Shown: positions 56,541 through 64,000 of the stretch, piece by piece
How the letters are laid out: every line of letters begins with the position of its first letter
How positions within the stretch are numbered: the first letter of the stretch is position 1
Origin: Vibrio cyclitrophicus
GTDB taxonomy: Bacteria > Pseudomonadota > Gammaproteobacteria > Enterobacterales > Vibrionaceae
Direction of reading: 5' to 3'
Assembly (NCBI RefSeq): GCF_024347435.1
Contig: NZ_AP025481.1
Coordinates: forward strand, 496,001 to 560,000
Length of the DNA: 64,000 bases
The notes under the pieces: generated by a model
Told to the model about the DNA's origin: nothing
What the model saw: only the letters and a program-made list of their open reading frames with translations
The model's database searches: none
Made by a program: the position numbers and the translations under genes

Positions 56541-57890
56541 TTACCTCTCATCGAATGCATCTTCGATGGCAGACATCACAGGTTTCGCTGCGTATTCGAT
56601 CACGCGACGCGAGCCTGTTTTTACATCGGCGGTAAATTCCATATAAGGCGATAACTTGTATTGAGTGCCTCCTCGTTCAAGAAAGTTTCGATCAATCTCA
56701 ATCTCTGCCAAATAGAATTCAGCATCTTCTTCTTCATAGGATGAACGGCTGATTGAGGCGATGGTTCCCTCAACAAATCCATATTTTGCGAAGTTATAAG
56801 TATCCATTTTTACTTTCACCGCTTGGCCAATTTCAACAAACCCCATGTCTTTACGCGGGATCTTCGCTTCACCGTGTAGCGAATTATTTATTGGGGCAAT
56901 ATCTGCGATACTCTCGCCTGGCGGAATCACAGCTGAACGGAAATTGAAGTGCAGTTTGTCGACCACACCATCAACTGGCGAGTAGACGATTAAGCGGTCA
57001 ACCTTGTCGGAATGCTGCGGTTGTAGGATCCGTTTCAGTTTGAGATCTTTATTGGCCTGAATGATTTGCGCTTGGTACTCGGAGTTACGGTTCTCAACCA
57101 AATCTCGATGTTGTTTCTCGAGTTTGTCGAGCTGAAAACGTTCGTTCATGACCGACTCGTCAAGGTTCTCAATCTCACGTACCATATTGGACTCTTGTAC
57201 TTTCATGTTGAGAACATCGACATAAGACGCCATCTCTTCTTTATAGAGCGTGTTTTTGATGTTGAGCTGTTTGCGTATTAGAGATAGTTGATTTTCTGAA
57301 CTTTTGCGACGCTTTAGCATTGAACGAATTAACGAGTTCTTGTGCTTAATATCGTGAGTGATGAGCTCTTCGTTTGAACGGTTTTTGGAAAATTCTTGTT
57401 GCCAAGTGTTCATGTTGACTTGGACTTGTTCTGGATATTTTTCGATATAAGATGCAAAGTTTGGTTCGATCATGTCGCGCAAGCTTTCATAACGAATCTT
57501 GTCGAGTTCTAACTGAATGATTTCGGTGTTCACGGTATCGAGTTGGGTGTTGCGGTCGAGTGAGCGGATTCGGGCAATAGGTTGACCTTCATATACAACT
57601 TCACCTTTTCTGACTAACAGCTCTTCTAAAATGCCGCCTTCTAAGTGTTGAACCTTCTCAACGTCAGATTCCAACAGCAGCTCACCACGCACAGAAACGA
57701 CAATGTCAATGCGCGCCTGTGACGCCACGGCGATAGCGACCAAAGCGAGCAGGAAGATGATGAGCAAGGTTTTATGAACGCTGGTCATGGCACTCGCAAG
57801 TACGATGGTGTCATCTGCCGTCACCTTCGAAGCCTCGTTATTAGAAACGAGTGCTTTTCTAAGGTGGTGCTCTATTTGGTTATTACTCAT
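56541..57890 (-). CDS. HlyD/LapC-type membrane fusion protein
   Basis: 449 aa. A cytoplasmic N-terminus, one helix (about 37-60), a split lipoyl-like domain (VQHLEGGILEELLVRKGEVVYEGQPIARI and LIVYSPVDGVVDKLHF) around a long coiled coil (about 130-290), and the C-terminal beta-barrel part (FVEIGQAVKVKMDTYNFAKYGFVEGTI). This is the periplasmic adaptor of a type I secretion system, joining the ABC exporter to TolC. It ends 3 bases before the pseudo-kinase gene. Confidence 0.94.
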   Translation of the reverse strand: MSNNQIEHHLRKALVSNNEASKVTADDTIVLASAMTSVHKTLLIIFLLALVAIAVASQARIDIVVSVRGELLLESDVEKVQHLEGGILEELLVRKGEVVYEGQPIARIRSLDRNTQLDTVNTEIIQLELDKIRYESLRDMIEPNFASYIEKYPEQVQVNMNTWQQEFSKNRSNEELITHDIKHKNSLIRSMLKRRKSSENQLSLIRKQLNIKNTLYKEEMASYVDVLNMKVQESNMVREIENLDESVMNERFQLDKLEKQHRDLVENRNSEYQAQIIQANKDLKLKRILQPQHSDKVDRLIVYSPVDGVVDKLHFNFRSAVIPPGESIADIAPINNSLHGEAKIPRKDMGFVEIGQAVKVKMDTYNFAKYGFVEGTIASISRSSYEEEDAEFYLAEIEIDRNFLERGGTQYKLSPYMEFTADVKTGSRRVIEYAAKPVMSAIEDAFDER

Positions 57891-57893
57891 GAC

Positions 57894-58256
57894 CTACCTC
57901 GATGACTTGTCATCGACCACTTCCTTAATATCCAGCAAGTGATTGATTTGTCGATTGACGTTTTGTAGTTCAGTTTTTACATCCTCTAAAAGCGCTTCCG
58001 GTGCAGGGAACTCGTGTTTGCTCAAATGTTCTAGCTTAGCCATTTTTGGCGGCAGGTCTTGGTCACATAACAACGTTAAGATGGTCTTCAATTTTTTAGA
58101 GTAGTTGTTGAGTTCGTCAAAACGATTCCCTTTATGAAGTGTCTCTATGTTCATTGGTGCGTCCGAGAAGTTCTTATAAAAGTCGCCTAACAGCAATTGC
58201 AGCCCTTTGTGGTTGTTGTCGATTGAACGCAACAAATTCGTCATGTCTATCATCAT
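57894..58256 (-). CDS. Small Hpt-like helical protein, first gene of the secretion operon
   Basis: 120 aa, all-helical by composition. The pattern LLLGDFYKNF ... RFDELNNYSKKLKTILTLL resembles an Hpt domain, but the usual H-x-L-K-G is S-K-K-L-K-T, so no phosphorylatable His is present. The assignment rests on pattern only; another helical-bundle family is possible. Starts at ATG 58256 (ATGATG) and ends 3 bases before the HlyD gene, so it opens the operon facing away from the adhesin. Confidence 0.65.
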   Translation of the reverse strand: MMIDMTNLLRSIDNNHKGLQLLLGDFYKNFSDAPMNIETLHKGNRFDELNNYSKKLKTILTLLCDQDLPPKMAKLEHLSKHEFPAPEALLEDVKTELQNVNRQINHLLDIKEVVDDKSSR

Positions 58257-58442
58257 TCCACTGCCTTAATTGCTTTAATCACAATAACTAAGGATCTTTA
58301 AAAGCAGTTTTCAAATTTTTTTTGATTCTTTATGTATAAAAACAAAAATATGAAAAAAGTTGTATAAAAACTTGGTTTTCCAAAATGGTGTCCTTTAATG
58401 CCTCTAAATACGATCAGTTAGCTAGTAGCAACGGAGGCTGTA
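58257..58442. promoter_or_regulatory. Divergent control region of secretion operon and adhesin
   Basis: 186 very AT-rich bases with two direct copies of GTATAAAAAC at 58334-58343 and 58362-58371, 28 bases apart. They may be paired regulator sites or include promoter -10 elements. GGAGG (58433-58437) is the adhesin RBS. Confidence 0.55.
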
Positions 58443-61400
58443 ATGGCAGGCGAAAATAACCAAAACAACCAAAATGAAGATCTCAATGACGCGGTAGAAC
58501 AGACGGACACGAACGACGCGGGTACGCCCTCCCAACAGCAGAATCAACAAAATCAACAAAATACGATTGCGTCGACGGTAGCGACGGGTGCTGAAAATAC
58601 GGATGCGGCAGACGAAATAAACCAGGCTTTAGAAGATAACCCGAGTGGTGCAGGCAATGCTGAAGATGCCTCTGCTTCTGGCGCGGCTGTTCAAGAAGAA
58701 ACAACAGAAAGCGGTAGTGATTCAGATGCTGCTCAATCTAACGTGGTTGATGGTGCAGCAACAGAGACAGGCACAGATGGTGCCACAGCTGGGAGTGGCG
58801 GCTCAGGAGCAGGGGCTCAAGCTGTAGGTGGTGGAGAAAGCACGTCTTCTGACGGTGGGACAGATGCGGAAGGTAATGAAGGGCAAGGTCAAGCAGCAAC
58901 AACATCTGCTTCGCTTAACGCTGATTCTTCTGATTCTGGTGAGCAACAAGCTAATGACGATTTAGATTCACAAACGATAGAAGAGACGTTTGCAGTTGAT
59001 GTTCAAGCTTCTGATGAAGAGAGCATCAGTGAAGTAGAGGATGACTTTGATTCTGAAACAGTAAGCGAAACGTTCAAAATCCAAGTAGAAAGTGAAAATG
59101 ATGCGCCAGAAGTAGAACAAGACCTGGCATACATCATGGATGAAGATGGCTCCATAACATTCACTCAAGAACAATTACTCGAATACGCAAGTGATGTTGA
59201 TGGAGATGAACTGGTTGCTTCTAACGTTCAAGTCGGCGCAGATGCAACGGTTCAAGATAATGGTGATGGCACTTTCACGGTTGTTCCTTCTGCAGATTTT
59301 AACGGCGAACTTGATCTAACTTTTGATATCAGCGACGGCCAAGATACCGTAAGCAGCGCAATTGATTTAACGGTTCGTCCTATTAATGACGCGCCTGTAC
59401 CAGAAGATAAAACCTTTGAAATAGAAGAAGACGGCACACTCATCTTCACTGATGCGGACCTGTTAACAGGTGCTACAGACATTGAAGGCGACAACTTAAC
59501 GGTTGAAGGTGTGACCTACGATGGTGGCGACGGCATTCTTACCGATAACGATAACGGCACATACACCTTTGCGCCAAATGAAAATTTCAACGGCGACGTA
59601 AACTTCAGCTTCGATGTGTCTGACGGTACCGATACGGTGTCTGCGAACATTGATGTAAGTGTGGCAGCGGTTGATGATGCGCCGGTATCTGGCGACCTAG
59701 CATACTCAGTCGATGAAGATGGTTCGATTCGTCTAAGCCAAGAGCAGCTTTTATCGCAAGCGTCTGATGTGGAAGGCGATGACCTAACTGCTAGTGGCCT
59801 AACAGTTGGCGGTGATGCGACGGTTACTCAAAACGACGACGGCAGCTTCACCATCACGCCAGATGAGAACTTCAATGGCGATATCGATATCAACTTCGAT
59901 ATCTCAGATGGTACTAACACAGTTCAAGCTTCAGCAGACCTTACGGTTAACCCAGTTAACGACCTACCAGTTCCTCAAGATCAACAGTTCAGTATTGCAG
60001 AAGATGGAACTCTACAATTTACCGATTCAGACCTGCTTACAGGCGCAACCGATATTGAGGGTGATGATTTAACGGTTGAAGGCATCAGTTATGAAGGGAC
60101 TGATGGGGTACTGACAGACCATGGTGACGGCTCATACAGTTTTGCGCCAAATGAAAACTTTAATGGTGAGGTTAACTTTAGCTTCGATGTGTCTGATGGT
60201 ACCGATACCGTATCTGCAAACATTGATGTTAGCGTGACTCCTGAGAACGATCCGCCAGTCGCGGGTTCAACGTCTTACACGGTGAATGAAGATAATTCGA
60301 TTACCATTTCTGATGCACAACTATTGGCAACATCTTCAGATATTGAAGGTGATGTATCCATAGACAGCGTGACTTACTCGGGTAGCGATGGTGTCCTTGA
60401 AATCAACGGTAATGGTACTTACACCTTCTCACCAAACGAGAATTTCAATGGTGAAATCGCTCTAGATGTAGTGGTTGCCGATGAAGAAGGTGCAACCGAT
60501 GCCACAACCGCTGGAATTACCGTTCTTGAAGTGAACGATCCGCCAGTTGCAGGCCCAACGTCTTACACCATTGATGAAGACTCAGTACTGACATTCAATG
60601 AATCGCAAGTGCTACTTAATGCTTCTGATGTTGAAGGGGACGTTGAGCTTGTTGGTATTAGCTACGATGGCCCAGATGGTATCTTCTCGGTTAATGGCGA
60701 TGGTACTTGTAGCTTCGCTCCGAATGAGAACTTTAATGGCCAAGTTCAGCTTGATGTGACTATTCGTGATGAAGATGGTGCAGAAGTTGATACTGTCATC
60801 AATGTTGATGTTCTGCCAATTAATGATGCGCCAGTATCGGGTGACTTGGCGTACAACGTTAACGAAGATGGTTCAATCACATTGAGCCAAGAACAGTTGC
60901 TGTCTCAGGCGTCTGATGTTGAAGGCCAAGACCTAACTGCGAGCGACCTAACGGTTGATGGTAGCGCGACAGTAACCGCTAATGATGATGGTAGTTTTAC
61001 CATTACACCAGATGCGAACTTCAATGGTGACATTGATATTCAATTCAACCTCAATGATGGTACTGACACGGTTCAAGCAACTGCAGATCTTACTGTTAAT
61101 CCAGTTAACGATTTACCCGCTCCTCAAGACCAACAATTCAGTATTGAGGAAGACGGTACGCTGCAATTTACTGATGCCGATCTATTGACTGGTGCGAGCG
61201 ATATTGATGGTGATGACCTAACCGTAGAAGGTATTAGCTATACAGGTGGCGATGGCGTACTGACCGACCACGGTGATGGTACTTATACCTTTGCGCCAAA
61301 TGAAAACTTCAATGGTGATGTGAACTTCAGTTTCGATGTGTCTGATGGTACAGAAACAGTCAGCGCCAACATTGACGTTAGCGTCACGCCTGAGAACGAT

Positions 61401-64000
61401 CCGCCAGTTGCGGGTTCTACCTCATATATGGTGAACGAAGACAATGCCATTACTATTTCTGATGAGCAATTGTTAGTAAATTCATCTGACGTTGAAGGCG
61501 CGGTATCGATTGATAGCGTGACCTACAGCGGCACAGATGGTGTGTTCCAAGACAACGGTGACGGCAGTTATACCTTCCTTCCTAATGAAAACTTCAGTGG
61601 TGATATTAGCCTTGACGTGATTGTTGCTGATGAAGATGGTTCGATTGATGAAACCACCGCGGGCATTACCGTTCTAGAAGTGAATGACCCACCGGTTGCA
61701 GGTCCAACGTCTTACACCATTGATGAAGATTCTGTTCTTACATTCAGCGAATCTCAGATTTTAGTGAATGCCTCTGACGTTGAGGGCGATGTAGAGCTAG
61801 TCGGCATCAATTACGACGGCTCGGACGGAATCTTTATCGTAAATGGTGATGGTACATGTAGCTTTGCACCCAATGAAAACTTTAATGGTCAAGTTCAACT
61901 GGGTGTGACCATTAAAGATGAAGACGGCGCAACGGTTGATACTCATATTAATGTTGATGTACTACCTATCAACGATCCACCGACTTCTGGTGAATTGGCT
62001 TATACCATTAATGAAGATAGCTCGATCACTCTGAGCCAGGATCAATTGCTAGCTCGAGCGGGTGATATTGATAGCGAAAACCTAGAAGCTATTAACCTGT
62101 CGACCGATGAAAACGCGACCATCCAACAAAACGACGATGGCAGCTACACCATTACACCAGACGCAGACTACAACGGTGACCTAGACCTGAACTTCGATAT
62201 CATCGATAACGACGGTGGTTCAGTTCAAGTTGGCCTAGACATTACCGTGAATCCGCTGAATGACTTGCCACAAGCGCAAGATCAACAGTTCTCAATTGAA
62301 GAAGACGGCACACTACTCTTTACAGACGCAGACCTACTCGCAGGAGCATCAGATATTGATGGTGATGAACTGTCGATTGAAAACGTGCTCTACACTGGCG
62401 CAGACGGCGTTCTTAGTGATAATGGTGACGGCACATACAGCTTTGCTCCAAACGAGAACTTCAATGGTGAGGTTCAATTCTCATTCGATGTTTTTGATGG
62501 CACAGGCTCAACGGCTGCTGTTATTGATGTCAGCGTAACGCCAGAGAACGATCCTCCAGTCGCAGGTTCAACGTCTTATACAGTTCAAGAAGATGGCCAA
62601 ATCACGATCAGTGATGAGCAGTTATTAGCGAACTCTTCCGATGTTGAAGGTGACGTTGCTCTATCGAGCGTGACTTACGCTGGTGACGACGGTTCGTTTG
62701 TTGATAACGGTAATGGTACTTACACCTTTACGCCAAATGAAAACTTCGATGGTGATATTTCACTAGACGTAGTTGTCGTTGATGAAGCCGGTGCAACCGC
62801 AACAACAACCGCTGGCATCGATGTTATTGCTGTGAATGATGGACCTGAAACTTCGGACATTCAGGCTGAGGTAGACGAAGATAATTCAATTACCATTACT
62901 CAAGAGCAGTTACTTGCGAATGCAACTGACGTTGAAGGTGATGAGTTAACGGCATCTAACTTACAAACCAACGATCCAGACGCAACAATTGTTACTAATG
63001 ACGATGGTTCATTCACCATCACGCACACAGAGAACTTCAATGGCGAGTTGGACTTTACATACAGCATCAGTGATGGTGACAATGAAGTTCTAACCACACT
63101 CGACTTAACGGTTAACCCAGTTAATGATGCGCCAGAAGCGGGCGAAGAAATCTTCATTCAAGCACAAGAAGACCAAACGGTTGGTGTGACGCTTCGTGAA
63201 GAGCCGGCACTACGCCTGGATCAAGCACCAGAAAACGGCATCATCGAAGCAAATCTTGACAATGAGTGGGTAGTACTGGAAGTCGGACAAGAAGTGCCTG
63301 CTGATACAGAAGTACGCTTTGTTCCAAGTGAGGGTGCTCTGGCTGAAGGAACACATACCACGCAAATTGGTACCTTCGACGATAATGCGAGCGTAGACGA
63401 TTGGGGCACAGAAGTAGACCCATACACGCGTGAGTTCTCGGATGGCGACTTAACGGTAACGGTTCAAAGTAACGATGATCCACTTGGCGCTTGGAATGGT
63501 AACACACACATTGGTCACGGCCTTGGTGATACCGATCGCCAAGGGCTGAGTGGTGATGAAAAACTGACTGTTTCAGTTGAAGGCCAAGACATCAACGAAA
63601 TCAGTTTCCACCTAGATGGTTTAGGTGGTTGGTTCATGGAAGATTCACGTCACTTTACAGAAGTAGAAATCAAAGCATTCAATGAGGATGGCGACCTAAT
63701 TGACTCGATGACTTACCACAAAGAAGATCGTGGTGGTTATGAGACTGATTACACGCTTACCGTCTCTGAACCTGTGTCTTACTTTGAACTCGGTACGGTA
63801 CAAGGAAATGGTACTTACGTCGTTCAAAACATGACAGTGTCACAAACCTGTCATGATGAAGCCGTGTTTACTTCGATTGGTGTAGACGGTTCTGAAATCA
63901 CTGAAACGGTTGAGTTGAACATCCATGCGGGTGACAACGAAATCGAGCTAACGGCTGATCTTCCAAATATCACTATCGATACGGAAGGTTCTGCTCAGTT
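58443..64000 (+). CDS. Giant type I-secreted adhesin with tandem cadherin-like repeats, 3' partial
   Basis: The frame runs open from ATG 58443 to the window edge (1852 codons seen). Residues 1-220 are acidic, rich in Q, N, S and G. Then come 14 cadherin/VCBS-like domains of 95-96 residues, each with an NDxPV start, an E-D-G/N-S/T motif, a SDVEGD-type calcium stretch and a PNENFNG-type end. From about 1563 on there is a different, non-repetitive domain (GHGLGDTDRQGLSGDEKL, GLGGWFMEDSRHF) that may bind a ligand. The type I secretion signal must lie beyond the window. No LapA-type N-terminal retention module or TAAG cleavage site is seen. It is divergent from a type I exporter operon that probably secretes it. 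RBS GGAGG. Confidence 0.93.
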   Translation, partial: MAGENNQNNQNEDLNDAVEQTDTNDAGTPSQQQNQQNQQNTIASTVATGAENTDAADEINQALEDNPSGAGNAEDASASGAAVQEETTESGSDSDAAQSNVVDGAATETGTDGATAGSGGSGAGAQAVGGGESTSSDGGTDAEGNEGQGQAATTSASLNADSSDSGEQQANDDLDSQTIEETFAVDVQASDEESISEVEDDFDSETVSETFKIQVESENDAPEVEQDLAYIMDEDGSITFTQEQLLEYASDVDGDELVASNVQVGADATVQDNGDGTFTVVPSADFNGELDLTFDISDGQDTVSSAIDLTVRPINDAPVPEDKTFEIEEDGTLIFTDADLLTGATDIEGDNLTVEGVTYDGGDGILTDNDNGTYTFAPNENFNGDVNFSFDVSDGTDTVSANIDVSVAAVDDAPVSGDLAYSVDEDGSIRLSQEQLLSQASDVEGDDLTASGLTVGGDATVTQNDDGSFTITPDENFNGDIDINFDISDGTNTVQASADLTVNPVNDLPVPQDQQFSIAEDGTLQFTDSDLLTGATDIEGDDLTVEGISYEGTDGVLTDHGDGSYSFAPNENFNGEVNFSFDVSDGTDTVSANIDVSVTPENDPPVAGSTSYTVNEDNSITISDAQLLATSSDIEGDVSIDSVTYSGSDGVLEINGNGTYTFSPNENFNGEIALDVVVADEEGATDATTAGITVLEVNDPPVAGPTSYTIDEDSVLTFNESQVLLNASDVEGDVELVGISYDGPDGIFSVNGDGTCSFAPNENFNGQVQLDVTIRDEDGAEVDTVINVDVLPINDAPVSGDLAYNVNEDGSITLSQEQLLSQASDVEGQDLTASDLTVDGSATVTANDDGSFTITPDANFNGDIDIQFNLNDGTDTVQATADLTVNPVNDLPAPQDQQFSIEEDGTLQFTDADLLTGASDIDGDDLTVEGISYTGGDGVLTDHGDGTYTFAPNENFNGDVNFSFDVSDGTETVSANIDVSVTPENDPPVAGSTSYMVNEDNAITISDEQLLVNSSDVEGAVSIDSVTYSGTDGVFQDNGDGSYTFLPNENFSGDISLDVIVADEDGSIDETTAGITVLEVNDPPVAGPTSYTIDEDSVLTFSESQILVNASDVEGDVELVGINYDGSDGIFIVNGDGTCSFAPNENFNGQVQLGVTIKDEDGATVDTHINVDVLPINDPPTSGELAYTINEDSSITLSQDQLLARAGDIDSENLEAINLSTDENATIQQNDDGSYTITPDADYNGDLDLNFDIIDNDGGSVQVGLDITVNPLNDLPQAQDQQFSIEEDGTLLFTDADLLAGASDIDGDELSIENVLYTGADGVLSDNGDGTYSFAPNENFNGEVQFSFDVFDGTGSTAAVIDVSVTPENDPPVAGSTSYTVQEDGQITISDEQLLANSSDVEGDVALSSVTYAGDDGSFVDNGNGTYTFTPNENFDGDISLDVVVVDEAGATATTTAGIDVIAVNDGPETSDIQAEVDEDNSITITQEQLLANATDVEGDELTASNLQTNDPDATIVTNDDGSFTITHTENFNGELDFTYSISDGDNEVLTTLDLTVNPVNDAPEAGEEIFIQAQEDQTVGVTLREEPALRLDQAPENGIIEANLDNEWVVLEVGQEVPADTEVRFVPSEGALAEGTHTTQIGTFDDNASVDDWGTEVDPYTREFSDGDLTVTVQSNDDPLGAWNGNTHIGHGLGDTDRQGLSGDEKLTVSVEGQDINEISFHLDGLGGWFMEDSRHFTEVEIKAFNEDGDLIDSMTYHKEDRGGYETDYTLTVSEPVSYFELGTVQGNGTYVVQNMTVSQTCHDEAVFTSIGVDGSEITETVELNIHAGDNEIELTADLPNITIDTEGSAQ
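59106..63131 (+). repeat. 14 tandem 288-bp units coding cadherin-like domains
   Basis: Counting from the conserved Pro codon of NDxPV, units start at 59106, 59394, 59682, 59967, 60255, 60543, 60831, 61116, 61404, 61692, 61980, 62268, 62556 and 62844, ending before 63132. The spacing is 288 bp throughout except 285 for the units at 59682 and 60831. By sequence the types run A-B-A-B-C-D-A-B-C-D-A-B-C-A. Confidence 0.93.

Noticed and set aside
59106..63131. Regular repeats considered as a CRISPR or satellite array
   Set aside because: The 288-bp units are fully coding and in frame, with domain-like variation and no short repeat-spacer pattern.

Overview
This looks like chromosomal DNA of a marine gammaproteobacterium, most likely a Vibrio (inference). 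Supporting signs are moderate GC, a Vibrio-type adenine riboswitch before an adenine deaminase, an NspS/MbaA-like polyamine/c-di-GMP pair, DUF2860 and UPF0319 proteins, many GGDEF/EAL/hybrid-kinase/MCP genes and a giant type I-secreted adhesin. No tRNA, rRNA, CRISPR or prophage was seen.

Layout. 1-7 kb: end of a carbon-nitrogen hydrolase, a periplasmic molybdopterin-domain-like protein with a degenerate GGDEF protein, and a minus-strand operon of a PotD/NspS-like polyamine-binding protein with an MbaA-like GGDEF-EAL protein. 7-16 kb: single metabolic and stress genes (PhzF, YgjV, cupin, two GNATs, fasciclin, DUF2860 barrel, adenine deaminase with a U74-type purine riboswitch, Crp/Fnr regulator, UPF0319). 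16-36 kb: a 20-kb island with two divergent Cys-type sulfatases, an octahaem cytochrome c with HEAT/TPR tail, a moxR-DUF58-DUF4381-batA-batB/C-batD operon, LysR, a YegS-like lipid kinase, a periplasmic phosphatase, an FGE-like lipoprotein without the catalytic cysteines, an anaerobic sulfatase-maturating radical-SAM enzyme, and a haem-free paralogue of the cytochrome tail. The maturase would activate the sulfatases by making formylglycine.

36-48.5 kb: gamma-glutamyltransferase, an MCP, and two converging paralogous cassettes of porin-like barrel plus small PstS-like protein. One cassette follows the MCP. The other follows a hybrid histidine kinase that is split by a complete IS3-family element. 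The insertion can be resolved to the base: 4-bp target duplication GTAT, ends in register, and an in-frame restored gene.

48.5-64 kb: a minus-strand type I secretion operon, divergent from a giant adhesin that runs off the window. The operon holds an Hpt-like protein without the usual histidine, an HlyD adaptor, a membrane pseudo-histidine-kinase with an intact receiver, a TolC-like protein, and two different ABC half-transporters that both have degraded NBD motifs. The adhesin has an acidic, Q/N-rich N-terminus, then 14 cadherin-like domains at a near-constant 288-bp spacing in a higher-order A-B-C-D pattern, then a non-repetitive domain. This export system, with its degenerate ATPases and embedded signalling-like proteins, is the best candidate here for undescribed biology; the sulfatase/cytochrome island is second.
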